A program made the position numbers and the translations under genes. 64,000 bases of DNA from Gracilibacillus halophilus YIM-C55.5 (lineage in GTDB: Bacteria > Bacillota > Bacilli > Bacillales > Amphibacillaceae), in NCBI RefSeq assembly GCF_000359605.1, contig NZ_APML01000016.1:1-64000 (forward strand), written 5' to 3'. Positions 8,757-17,943 of this stretch are shown here, piece by piece. The stretch's first letter is position 1; each line of letters starts with the position of its first letter. The notes below the pieces were generated by a model, which did not search any database, was not told the origin of the DNA, and was given only the letters and a program-made list of their open reading frames with translations.

Positions 8757-9626
8757 ATGAAAGCACTGATAGCCGAAAAATTACGACATATTGGCGATGA
8801 AAGTTCGATTATATCGATTCAACCCATTGCTGGCGGAGATATCAATCAAGCTTATTATGTCGAAACAGCGAAAGAAATATATTTTATCAAAGCCAATCGA
8901 AATGTGCCGCAGAATTTCTTTCAGGCAGAAGCAGAAGGGTTACAACGCATCCAAGAGACGAATACCATTCATGTTCCAAATGTGTATCACTATGACAATA
9001 CCTCTAACACAGATATGCAAGTTCTTATTTTAGAATGGATTGAGGGAAAGTCACATGCAAATACCGCTCGTCAGTTAGGAGAAAACTTAGCGCGCCTGCA
9101 TTCTGCTGAAGTTGGAGAAAAATATGGCTTTAATCAGACAACCTTTGTCGGCGAATTAACGCAAAACAATCAATTCCACTCATCTTGGACAAGCTATTAT
9201 CGTGATCAACGTTTGATTCCACAATTTGAACGAGCGCTTGAGAAAGGAAGAATGCCTCAAAAACGCAAAAAACAAATGGAGTCATTGTTCGAAAAAATGG
9301 AGCACCTCGTACCACAACACCCTGGTGTTTCGCTATTACATGGTGATTTATGGGGTGGTAACTGGATTGTTGGGCCGAAGGGCACACCTTATGTCATTGA
9401 TCCATCTGTTTTATATGGTGATCGTGCATTTGAGATTGCATTTACTGAATTATTCGGAGGGTTTCCACGAGATTTTTATCAAGCGTATCAAGAACATCTT
9501 CGTTTACCGGATGATTATCAAGACGTCAAACCACTGTATCAATTATTTTACTTACTGGTCCACTTGAACCTCTTCGGTGAAGCATACGGAAGCGCTGTCG
9601 ACCGCATTTTGGGTTATTATGTATAA
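8757..9626 (+). CDS. Fructosamine kinase family protein
   Basis: 289 residues with the aminoglycoside phosphotransferase/fructosamine-3-kinase fold. The N-lobe carries GGDINQAYYVE (26-36) and Lys45 (YFIKAN); the catalytic loop is HGDLWGGN (195-202) with Asp197, and the metal-binding Asp215 is in YVIDPS. The family phosphorylates ketosamines (glycated protein or small ribulosamines) to promote deglycation. AAAAGGAGTG precedes the ATG. It is divergent from the SNF transporter and followed by a strong hairpin. Confidence 0.9.
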   Translation: MKALIAEKLRHIGDESSIISIQPIAGGDINQAYYVETAKEIYFIKANRNVPQNFFQAEAEGLQRIQETNTIHVPNVYHYDNTSNTDMQVLILEWIEGKSHANTARQLGENLARLHSAEVGEKYGFNQTTFVGELTQNNQFHSSWTSYYRDQRLIPQFERALEKGRMPQKRKKQMESLFEKMEHLVPQHPGVSLLHGDLWGGNWIVGPKGTPYVIDPSVLYGDRAFEIAFTELFGGFPRDFYQAYQEHLRLPDDYQDVKPLYQLFYLLVHLNLFGEAYGSAVDRILGYYV

Positions 9627-9653
9627 AGTAAGCAGAGATATCTCTGCTTACTT
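9625..9653 (+). terminator. Hairpin after the fructosamine kinase gene
   Basis: An almost perfect 14-bp palindrome, AAAGTAAGCAGAGA facing TCTCTGCTTACTTT, begins directly at the stop codon. There is no long T tract. Confidence 0.6.
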
Positions 9654-9691
9654 TCATAGGATGTGATATAGTGTTTTTTCTGGCGTGCGTT

Positions 9692-10719
9692 TTATTTTTC
9701 TAGCTCCGCATGATTTTTTGTAGCTTGAATCTTATTTTTCCTAACTTCATTCTGTAATTTGTCCGTTTTCAATTCAATCAAGGGTTGCGTAAGCGTTATA
9801 ACCCATTTGGATGATAAAAATAGCACAATCGCTGCTGCAATAACAGCCAAACCAATCGTGTCCAAGTTATGATCGAGTTGCAACAGATTAGCCTCTCGTA
9901 CATATTGAACCACCACACCATGTAACAAGTAAACATACAAGGTATATTGACCGATTGTTGTATAATCGTATCTCTTGTGCGGTATTAATACGAGCAATGA
10001 AAATGTCATCAGAATCGCTACAGCATATAACCCCATACGAATGACGCCACCCATTAGGCCAACATCTAAATCTTGATAGGCATACGATCCAAATAACCAA
10101 TGGGGATGAATCGCTGGTGTGTACATACTCATTAGGAATATAGCCATCAATATGCCTATAGATGACAGTTGCACTTTCCATCCTTTCCATTGATATAATC
10201 GTTCTTTCGATAACCAATATCCTATTAAGAAGAAGGGAAAGAACACAAACGTCCGTGATAGACTGAATTCATTCCCAATCATGGCAGATACCCCACTAAT
10301 AAACCTATTCCAAAGGCAAGTGCAATCCCTGTTATTGGTGTAAGTCGTTTAAACCCAATCAGCAGCATATGCCAACTAAACAAACTTAACAGAAACCACA
10401 AGCCCCAATTCGGATCAAAAAAACTCGATTGCCAATCGTTTTTGCCGATCATCATATAATAACCGGAATAAAGCACTTGAAAAATCATATATGGTACCAA
10501 TATTCGTTTTGCTATCTTTTTTATATAATCCGTATCACCGATCCCTTTAGCAAAAAAGCCACTCACTAAAATAAATGCTGGCATATGAAAAAGGAAAATC
10601 CATTGATACATCGCATCGACAGCTTCGATTTCTTGTTTTAACGGTTGAATCAAATGCCCAAACACCACAAGAAAGATCAGAACCACTTTTGCATTGTCAA
10701 CGTATGCCTCTCGTTTCAT
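9692..10719 (-). CDS. Acyltransferase 3 family membrane protein (single-base frameshift near 10284)
   Basis: With one extra base at 10283-10284 (GG to GGG on the plus strand) the two adjacent frames join as GYLP-MIGNEF into one protein of about 342 residues with roughly ten membrane helices. The N-terminus YVDNAKVVLIFLVVFGHLIQP is typical of the Acyl_transf_3/fucose-4-O-acetylase group, including the catalytic-type His in FGH. Such proteins O-acetylate sugars or cell-wall polymers; B. subtilis YkrP is similar. The substrate is unknown. I prefer the ATG at 10719; a TTG at 10728 is in frame. It is a pseudogene only if the missing base is real. Confidence 0.75.
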
Positions 10720-10946
10720 TCGCCTCAAATCTCCCTTGTCTGGAACTTACTTATATTTTATCGATTCACTGATTGCAACAAAACCATGTCGATACAAATG
10801 TTATTTAATTGTTAATTGTATTTTAAGTCTTTGTAAAAAATCACATAGAATTTCCATTTTCTTATCCAGGGATTGGTTGTTTACCGTTTACTTATGAAAG
10901 GAATTGTGTCAATAATAGAATATATGAATGATTAGGGGGGCTATGA

Positions 10947-13900
10947 ATGGCAAGATTATTACAATACCGGAAAATTGTCTGGGTGTTTCTTTTATTATTT
11001 TTCATTACGGGAATTTTTACGTATACACAAATCCCAAAGCGAGACATTCCTGAAATCAAGCAAAACATCGCCTCCATCACGACAAGCTATCCCGGTAGTA
11101 GTCCAGAAACAGTAGAGGAAACCATTACGTCGCCAATGGAAGAGGTTTTATTAGATGTATCTGGTGTTGAACAGGTATCTTCTGCCTCTTTAAATGGCTT
11201 TTCTTCCGTTACAGTCGTAGTCGAAAATAGTACAAATAGCGAGTCGACCTACGCTTCGATTCAACAGTCAGTGCAAGATATACAAAGTGATCTGCCTGAA
11301 GAAGCACGTCCACCTCAGGTCAAAACCGACGTCGTGACTTCGAGTGTAGCAACGTATCATCTGTTAAGTGATGAACGTTCATCTTTATATGAGTTACGTC
11401 ATGAAATCAATGATTGGAAAGAAACACTTTCAAATATTCATGGTGTCTCTTCAATTCAGGTAAAAGGACTCCCTGAGCAACGTATGCTCGTATCCCTCGA
11501 TCAAGAACAGTTGGCTGAGGCGAACGTCCAACCGAATCATGTCATTGATCTCATCCAAAATGAATTGCGTCCTGTTGCCCTAGGGACAGAAGAAAACGAT
11601 CAACAAAACTATTTATTACAACTCTCGTCTTTAAGTGAGCGAGAGCAGTTAGAAAATCTATTGATTAAACAACACAATGGTCAGCCGCTATATTTAGACG
11701 ATGTAGCGTCCATTGAAGTCAACGAGCAACCGATCGATGATAAAATTACGTATGAGGGACAACCAGCATTATCACTCACGATTTATGCTGAAGAAGGTGT
11801 AAACGTTCGTTCGCTACAAGAACAAATTACTGAAAAAGTGAATGCATTACAAACGTCTTTACCAGAAGACGTTTCCGTGGATCAGTATTATTCACAGAGC
11901 ACCATCATAGACGAAGTATATTCGAACTTGTTTGTTTCATTTGCAATATCGATGCTTGCTGTCATTCTCGTTATGGTGCTTGGACTCCCGATATCTTCAG
12001 CGATTATCGTCGGAGGTGCCATACCTGCTTCCATTTTAATTGGTTTTATCCCTTTACCTTATAGTGGTGTTGATCTAAATCAAATCTCTGTTATCGGGAT
12101 CATTGTAGCATTAGGTATACTTGTGGATGACGCGATTGTCATTAATGATAATATGATGAGACGGTTTCAACTTGGAGATAGCCCCCTTGAAGCGACGAAA
12201 CGTAGTATGAGAGAAGTCGGTGTATCCATCATCACTTCTACCCTTTTAATCGTGTTTAGTTTCTTTCCGCTCACATTTTTATCGGGGAGTAATGGCGATT
12301 TTATTCGTGCGTTACCAATCGCACTGATTAGTACCGTGTTGGCGTCTACCTTAATCGCTTTGACGGTCATTCCTACGATTCAATATACAAGACAACTGAA
12401 GTGGTACCATACGAAGAAAAGAAGAATCGGTGTGCTGTCTCGTTTATTTCGCAACTTGGAACAATTTTATACGGAAACGGTTCTTCCCCTTGTACTTAAA
12501 AAACCACTCGCAACTGTCATCAGTGGTATCATCGTTTGTTGTTTATTATTGCTTTTGGTCGTCAAAGTACCTTTTGAATTCTTCCCTGCTGCTGATCGAC
12601 AGGAAGTCACGTTATCGTTAACGTTAGACGAAGGTACACCGATCGAAGAAACCGATCAAACATTAGAAAACATCGAATCCTATATTTTAAAACATACAGA
12701 ACACGTGACAGAAACAACCCGTTACACGGGCGGAGGACTACCGAATATATTCAGTTCAAGTCTTGAGCGTCCCGGTGAGAACACAGGGCAATTAGTCGTC
12801 AGAATCAATCGTGACAAAACATCCGCCGCTACTTTTATTGAAAACTATCAATCTGACTTGCGCGAGGCTTTTCCTGAAGGTGAAATTTTCTTAGAAACGA
12901 TCGTATCAGGTCCACCTCCTTCTGCTGATCTAGAACTGCAATTGCAAGGTGATCACATGGCGACGATATGGGAAGAAGCTCGTGCCATTAAAGAAGATTT
13001 TGAAAAACAGTCTTCTGTAGCACTGGCCCGTTTAAATACTGGATCCGAACAACCCGTTAAGGAATATACAATCGACCAGGACTTTTTAGAAGAGCACAAT
13101 TTCAACCAGCGTCAAATCACACAAACGATGCAACTTGCCAATGTCGGCATGCCTATTTCTGAAATACGCGTCGACCAATCTAGAATGCCGTTACAAGTTA
13201 CGTTAGATGAAGGAAAAGCTGATGGGATTGATTTAAGCGCCCTTACGTTGGTAAATACAAACGGTGAACTTTTTACTTATGATCAATTTGTATCGGAAGA
13301 GACGCGTGATCAAATTGCCATGATACCGCATTTAAATGGGAAACGAACGATTACACTTTCCGTTTATGCCAAGTCGGATCAAAAGACACGTTTTGACACA
13401 GATGCAAATTCCGTTATAGATCAAGCGAATCAACGGTTATCGGATGATGTAACAATGATTGAAGAAGGTGAAGCAAGTGCAGAGAATGAATTTTTCCTTG
13501 AAGTCGCTAAATTGTTCGTCATTGTCTTGTTTCTCATTTACCTTACGCTTGCGATTCAGTTTAATTCACTGCTAACACCCGTATTAATTACGAGTACAGT
13601 TTTACTAGCTGTTACTGGTGCAATCGCTGGACTGTTTGTGACGAATCAACCATTAAGCTTTTTAGCGGTATTAGGTATTGTTTCCTTATCAGGCATCGTT
13701 GTCCGCAATTCCATTTTAATGATCGAATTTATTGAACAACAGAAGGCCAAAGACAAACCATTAATGGAAGCGATCGTTCTTGCAGGAAAAGCGCGATTAC
13801 GTCCGATTATTTTAACAACATTAACTTCAATTGCTGCATTAACACCGATTATTTTTGTTGGGGATGTGCTATTCCGACCACTTGCTATTTCGATTGTCTC

Positions 13901-14003
13901 TGGGATTATATTCTCGAGCACATTAACCTTACTTTTATTGCCACCGCTTTACGTAACAATGACAAAATTACGTAAACGAAAATCTATGCACGCGAGAAAA
14001 TAA
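10947..14003 (+). CDS. swrC: RND family efflux permease, SwrC/AcrB-like
   Basis: 1018 residues, normal length for HAE1-type RND pumps. TM1 is near residues 11-27, followed by the signature IPKRDIPEIKQN. Two large extracytoplasmic regions (about 30-325 and 555-840) each follow one hydrophobic helix, and TM4 holds GILVDDAIVINDNMMRR, with the acidic proton-relay residues. B. subtilis SwrC (YerP) exports surfactin and is the closest named member. No membrane-fusion or outer-membrane partner is nearby, as expected for a Gram-positive. GGGGGG precedes the ATG. The substrate cannot be inferred. Confidence 0.88.
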   Translation: MARLLQYRKIVWVFLLLFFITGIFTYTQIPKRDIPEIKQNIASITTSYPGSSPETVEETITSPMEEVLLDVSGVEQVSSASLNGFSSVTVVVENSTNSESTYASIQQSVQDIQSDLPEEARPPQVKTDVVTSSVATYHLLSDERSSLYELRHEINDWKETLSNIHGVSSIQVKGLPEQRMLVSLDQEQLAEANVQPNHVIDLIQNELRPVALGTEENDQQNYLLQLSSLSEREQLENLLIKQHNGQPLYLDDVASIEVNEQPIDDKITYEGQPALSLTIYAEEGVNVRSLQEQITEKVNALQTSLPEDVSVDQYYSQSTIIDEVYSNLFVSFAISMLAVILVMVLGLPISSAIIVGGAIPASILIGFIPLPYSGVDLNQISVIGIIVALGILVDDAIVINDNMMRRFQLGDSPLEATKRSMREVGVSIITSTLLIVFSFFPLTFLSGSNGDFIRALPIALISTVLASTLIALTVIPTIQYTRQLKWYHTKKRRIGVLSRLFRNLEQFYTETVLPLVLKKPLATVISGIIVCCLLLLLVVKVPFEFFPAADRQEVTLSLTLDEGTPIEETDQTLENIESYILKHTEHVTETTRYTGGGLPNIFSSSLERPGENTGQLVVRINRDKTSAATFIENYQSDLREAFPEGEIFLETIVSGPPPSADLELQLQGDHMATIWEEARAIKEDFEKQSSVALARLNTGSEQPVKEYTIDQDFLEEHNFNQRQITQTMQLANVGMPISEIRVDQSRMPLQVTLDEGKADGIDLSALTLVNTNGELFTYDQFVSEETRDQIAMIPHLNGKRTITLSVYAKSDQKTRFDTDANSVIDQANQRLSDDVTMIEEGEASAENEFFLEVAKLFVIVLFLIYLTLAIQFNSLLTPVLITSTVLLAVTGAIAGLFVTNQPLSFLAVLGIVSLSGIVVRNSILMIEFIEQQKAKDKPLMEAIVLAGKARLRPIILTTLTSIAALTPIIFVGDVLFRPLAISIVSGIIFSSTLTLLLLPPLYVTMTKLRKRKSMHARK

Positions 14004-14119
14004 GCCATTTTGATGCGAAAACTTGCTTGAGCAGATGTCGCAGTCCATGGCACAGCCTTGAGTCCCTTGCGCCGAGGGAAATCACTTAGAAGCGATATGA
14101 ATAGAGAAGCAGATGCGAT

Positions 14120-14360
14120 GCAAACAGCTACTTTCTTTTTCGCTGTTTGACGCGAATCTACTTTTTTGAGGCAAACAGCTAGCTTCCTTTGCTCTGTTTG
14201 ACGCGAATCGCCTTTTTCGAGGCAAACAGCTACTTTCTTTTTCGCTGTTTGACGCGAATCGCCTTTTTCGAGGCAAACAGCTAGCTTCCTTTCCTCCGTT
14301 TGACGCGAATCCACTTTTTCGAGGCAAACAGCGGCTTCCCTTCTCTCTGTTTGACGCGTA
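14120..14360. repeat. Tandem array of five 51-bp repeat units
   Basis: GCAAACAGC begins at 14120, 14171, 14222, 14273 and 14324, an exact period of 51 bp. Each unit holds an inverted pair: GCAAACAGC, then about 22 bp later (C)TCTGTTTGACGCG, followed by CTTTTTCGAG before the next unit. Variation between units is concentrated in the spacer between the pair. The array follows swrC and precedes osmC (convergent genes). Because 51 is a multiple of 3, several frames stay open across the array. The same unit recurs at 51479. Confidence 0.95.
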
Positions 14361-14442
14361 TCCCGCCAAATAAAACGATACGCAACAATTTGAATATCAT
14401 CTCGATACATTTTCTCGTCTTTTATAATGACGTGTAGATAAC

Positions 14443-14480
14443 AAAAAAGCGGGTGTGAATCAAGCCACATCCGCTTTTTT
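14443..14480. terminator. Terminator of the osmC gene, bidirectional
   Basis: AAAAAAGCGGGTGTG pairs with CCACATCCGCTTTTTT (one mismatch) across a 7-nt loop, with T runs on both strands. Confidence 0.85.
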
Positions 14481-14489
14481 CTGATTCTT

Positions 14490-14936
14490 TTATTCGATGG
14501 CCAATTGTTCCTCTAATTCAATTGCAACATTTCCTTGGATGGCTCGAGAAATCATACATGAAGATTCCGCTTTTTTTACAAGAGTTTGCAGTTTATCGAG
14601 ATCAGCTTGTGTCGCTTCTGAGCGTAACGTTACTGACGGTTTGTGAATGATTTTTTTATACGTGAACACACCGTTTGTCACATCCACTTCACCGACAGAA
14701 CGTAATGCTAGATGGCGTAACGGCAATTCAGCACGTTCAATCATCGCTGCCAGCGTAATTACGTAACAAGTAGACGCTGCGCCTAATAACATTTCATCAG
14801 GATTCGTACCGACACCAGGACCATCCATTTCTGGCGGGATCGATATTTTGGTATCTAAGTTCCCTGCATGTATACGGCCTACTTCATTTCTCCCGCCTGG
14901 CCATGTCGCATCTAAATGAAATTGGTGAATCGTCAT
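14490..14936 (-). CDS. OsmC/Ohr family peroxidase-like protein
   Basis: 148 residues. The two family cysteines are present: Cys57 in GAASTCYVITL and Cys127 in AESSCMISRAI. OsmC/Ohr proteins reduce organic hydroperoxides in the cytoplasm using these two thiols. TNPDEMLLGA (44-53) is the conserved helix N-terminus. I chose the ATG at 14936, which is 9 nt from GGGAG; a TTG nine bases upstream is in frame but overlaps that spacer. The precise peroxide substrate is not known. Confidence 0.88.
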   Translation of the reverse strand: MTIHQFHLDATWPGGRNEVGRIHAGNLDTKISIPPEMDGPGVGTNPDEMLLGAASTCYVITLAAMIERAELPLRHLALRSVGEVDVTNGVFTYKKIIHKPSVTLRSEATQADLDKLQTLVKKAESSCMISRAIQGNVAIELEEQLAIE

Positions 14937-14996
14937 TTGTATCAACTCCCTTTTACGTATTATAAAAGAAAGCCTGTCATCCCTACAATCTTTTGA

Positions 14997-15769
14997 TTAA
15001 TCGGTCTGCTTGTCAACTTCGTGTTTATCCGATAAAAACCAACCTGCAACTGCAATAATGACAAGCACACTATAAAAGATCAGTTTCCAAAGCCCTGAGT
15101 GAACAAACCCTTCAGGAATAATATGCAACGCTTCGTGTCCTAACACGCTAACAACGAGTTTCACACCGACCCAGCCGACGATGATAAATGCAGCAACTTC
15201 AAGGCCTGGTCTCTCTTTCAATAAATTAACAAATACGTTGGCGGCAAAACGCATAATAATCAGACCGATCATACCTCCTGCTAGCACAACCGCAAATTGA
15301 CCACCATCTAAACTTCCGATATTCGGTAACCCGGTTGGCGGAAGAGCAACGGCTAAAGCAACGGCTGCCAAAATAGAATCGACCGCAAATGCTAAGTCAG
15401 CAAATTCCACTTTTAGTACCGTCATCCAAAATCCACTGCCACTCGCTTCTGCTTCATCCTCCACGGCTTCTTCTGTATCCGTATCTTTATTTTTGTACGT
15501 ATCATATAAATGTTTCCCTGATATCAATAATAAGTAAGCCGCTCCAATGGCTTGCACTTGCCATACATCAACTAAGAACGAAATAATAAACAATGAACCA
15601 AAGCGAAGAACAAACGCTCCAGCTAACCCATAAAATAGCGCTCTTTTTCGTTGTTTTTTCGGTAAATGTTTCACCATGATGGCAAGTACGAGGCATTATC
15701 GGCTGCCAAAATTCCCTCCAAACCAATTAATACAAGTAGTACCCAAGCATATTCAAAAAATAGTTCCAA
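14997..15769 (-). CDS. ykoY: TerC family membrane protein, YkoY-like Mn2+ exporter (single-base frameshift near 15693)
   Basis: Starting at a TTG at 15769 behind AGGTGAGG, the minus strand encodes MELFFEYAWVLLVLIGLEGI-LAADNA, then shifts frame. One extra C at 15692-15693 restores ADNALVLAIMVKHLPKKQR and a 257-residue, roughly seven-helix TerC protein. The second acidic motif (FADLAFAVDSILAAVA) is intact. Family members of this type, preceded by the yybP-ykoY riboswitch found here, export or metallate with Mn2+. A polar insertion (about residues 95-120) lies in the cytoplasmic loop. The break removes the first conserved ADN motif from the longer frame, so it matters whether it is real. Confidence 0.85.
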
Positions 15770-15812
15770 TTACCTCACCTCTACTATGATTGATTTCGAG
15801 TGGTAAAGACGC

Positions 15813-15852
15813 AAAAAAGCGAGACCTTTACCACTAATGGTAAAGGTCTCGC
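15813..15852 (-). terminator. Intrinsic terminator at the 3' end of the Mn2+ riboswitch
   Basis: A 15-bp stem, GCGAGACCTTTACCA facing TGGTAAAGGTCTCGC with a 4-nt loop, runs into six T residues on the minus strand. It lies between the aptamer and the terC start, so it is the likely expression platform. Confidence 0.9.
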
Positions 15853-15937
15853 TAACAACACATGTTGCCAATGGCGCCGGAGAGAAAACTCTCGAAATGA
15901 CGACAACCATTGCTTCTAGCTACTCCCCTTTATGTAT
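15842..15937 (-). promoter_or_regulatory. yybP-ykoY (Mn2+) riboswitch aptamer
   Basis: The minus strand reads AAAGGGGAGTAGC, then a TGTCGTC segment, an internal hairpin with CGGCGCC, GGCAACA, and finally GTTAGCGAGACCTTTACC, which is the conserved layout of the yybP-ykoY family. The closing 3' strand overlaps the following terminator stem, so Mn2+ binding would block termination. The regulated gene, a TerC/YkoY protein, is the classic target. Confidence 0.9.
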
Positions 15938-15944
15938 GTACATC

Positions 15945-15973
15945 ACTATACGTTTTTTCGCGTCAATTGTCAA
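15945..15973 (-). promoter_or_regulatory. Sigma-A promoter for the riboswitch-terC transcript
   Basis: TTGACA (15973-15968), a 17-nt spacer and TATAGT (15950-15945) on the minus strand lie immediately upstream of the aptamer. Confidence 0.85.
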
Positions 15974-16034
15974 CTTATTCGAAATCCTTTTGTCCATTAG
16001 GGTGTTAGGGATAGGTTTGTCATAACGAGTGAAC

Positions 16035-17771
16035 TTATACTTGTTCCCCTAAAACTTCTTCCATGCGTTGTTCGACTTCTTCTTGAATCTGTTGAATAAA
16101 TGATTCACTTTTGGCTTGATCATTTGTTTTGACACCAAAATAACTCTTCATTTTTGGTTCTGTACCTGATGGCCGGAAGCACACCCAACCCTCATCTTCT
16201 AATAAAAACTTTACGACATTTTCTTTCGGTAATTGGATCGTTTCTTTGTTCTTCGATTGTGTATACAAACGTTGACTTGAAGCATAATCCTCTACCGCAA
16301 ACACTTTTTGATTCGCAAGCGTTTCGAATGGATACTCACGGATATTATTCATTATCTTCGCTATTTGCTCAGCGCCGTTAATTCCTTTTAAAGTGAGGGA
16401 TTTCATCTTTTCTAAATAGTATCCATGCTTTTCATATAAACTTGTTAGTGCTTGTTTGAGTGTTTTTCCTTGTCTTTTCCAATAATCAGCCATTTCACAT
16501 GCAGCAATCGCGCATTGAACAGCATCTTTATCACGTACGAAGTCACCGATTAAATACCCATAGCTTTCTTCATATCCAAACAAGAAATGGTCTTCAGTGG
16601 ATTCAAATTGTTTCATTTTCTCACCAATGAATTTGAATCCTGTTAACGTATCAATCGTTTCAACACCGTAATGCTCAGCTACCGCTCGTCCCATTTCTGT
16701 TGTTACAATGGTTTTAATGACTTTCCCGTTTTGGCGATCTGTTTCGTTCATATGGGCTAATGTATAGTCTAATAATAGTGTGCCTAGTTGATTGCCAGTT
16801 AGTACTTGATAAGACCCATCGCCATCCTTCACCGCTACACCAAGTCGATCAGCGTCTGGATCTGTTCCGATTAAAATATCAGCATCGATTTCTTTTCCTT
16901 GCTTCATCGCCATTTCAAATGCTTGATGTTCTTCTGGATTCGGCGATGAAACCGTTGAAAATTCGGGATCTGGTTTGGCTTGTTCATCTACAATTTCTAA
17001 TCGTTCAAATCCTGTTTGTTTCAAACCTCGAACGACAAGATCATAGGCTGTGCCATGCAACGGTGTAAAAACGATTTTTAATGGATGGCTATGTTGTTCA
17101 TTCACGTTAGTTTTCTGAATGGATTGTAATTCTTTTAGGTATGCTTCATCAATATCGTTACCAACCCACTTAAGTAGTCCGTCTGCTTCGATCTCATCCT
17201 GTGGTTGAACATCAATCTGGAGTTCATCTTCCACACGGTTCACTTCTTCTATAATAGCCTCGGCTTCTTTTGGCGGGATTTGCCCACCATCTTCGTTATA
17301 CACTTTAAATCCGTTATATTCTGGAGGATTATGGCTAGCTGTAATCATAATGCCCGCAGCCGTTTGTAAGTAGCGCACAGCAAATGATAATAATGGTGTA
17401 GGGCGTAATGATTCAAATACATATGCTTGTATTTGATGCTGTCCTAAGACGCGAGCCGATTCAATAGCAAATTCCTTCGACATATACCGTGAATCGTAGG
17501 CGATGACAACGCCTCTTGTCTTTGCTTGATCGACATGTTTTTCTATGTAATTGGCTAACCCTTCAACAGCTTTACGGATCGTGTAAATATTCATCCGATT
17601 GGTACCTGGTCCAAGTTCTCCGCGCATACCACCCGTTCCGAATGTCAATGATTGATAAAAAGCATCTTCTAGTTGCGCTTTGTCCTGTTCCATTGTTGTT
17701 AATTGTTTTTTCAACGATTCATCTAACTGATGAAAATTCGACCATTTTTTCCATTGATCCTGCCATGACAT
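16035..17771 (-). CDS. pgcA: Alpha-phosphoglucomutase (PgcA type)
   Basis: 578 residues, the length of B. subtilis PgcA/YhxB. It interconverts glucose-6-phosphate and glucose-1-phosphate for teichoic acid, glycolipid and exopolysaccharide precursors. The phosphoserine loop TASHNPPEYNGF carries Ser146; the Mg2+ loop is DPDADRLG with Asp304/306/308; GYEESYGY is the sugar-binding loop, and RPSGTEPK in the C-terminal domain binds phosphate. TGGAGGGG precedes the ATG. It appears monocistronic between the terC promoter and a divergent AI-2E gene. Confidence 0.95.
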   Translation of the reverse strand: MSWQDQWKKWSNFHQLDESLKKQLTTMEQDKAQLEDAFYQSLTFGTGGMRGELGPGTNRMNIYTIRKAVEGLANYIEKHVDQAKTRGVVIAYDSRYMSKEFAIESARVLGQHQIQAYVFESLRPTPLLSFAVRYLQTAAGIMITASHNPPEYNGFKVYNEDGGQIPPKEAEAIIEEVNRVEDELQIDVQPQDEIEADGLLKWVGNDIDEAYLKELQSIQKTNVNEQHSHPLKIVFTPLHGTAYDLVVRGLKQTGFERLEIVDEQAKPDPEFSTVSSPNPEEHQAFEMAMKQGKEIDADILIGTDPDADRLGVAVKDGDGSYQVLTGNQLGTLLLDYTLAHMNETDRQNGKVIKTIVTTEMGRAVAEHYGVETIDTLTGFKFIGEKMKQFESTEDHFLFGYEESYGYLIGDFVRDKDAVQCAIAACEMADYWKRQGKTLKQALTSLYEKHGYYLEKMKSLTLKGINGAEQIAKIMNNIREYPFETLANQKVFAVEDYASSQRLYTQSKNKETIQLPKENVVKFLLEDEGWVCFRPSGTEPKMKSYFGVKTNDQAKSESFIQQIQEEVEQRMEEVLGEQV

Positions 17772-17943
17772 GTTTTCCCCTCCATGTATTTATATAATCT
17801 ATCCGTTTACATCTTAGCATAGATTGGGGGTTTTTTCTATTTGTTTCTGCTACAATGTCATTTCCTGTATCTCTTACTTTTATGATAGAATAAAGTTAAC
17901 ATTTTGATAGGATCTAATCTATAAATAAAAGGTGTGAGCATGT

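Noticed and set aside
14120-14360. CRISPR array
   Set aside because: The units lack constant direct repeats with unique 30-40 bp spacers, consist of an inverted pair, and no cas gene is near.
13949-14470. Minus-strand frames across the 51-bp array as repeat-protein genes
   Set aside because: They are open because the repeat length is a multiple of three, start within the osmC terminator or lack a ribosome site, overlap the 3' end of swrC, and the related array at 51479 is not open.
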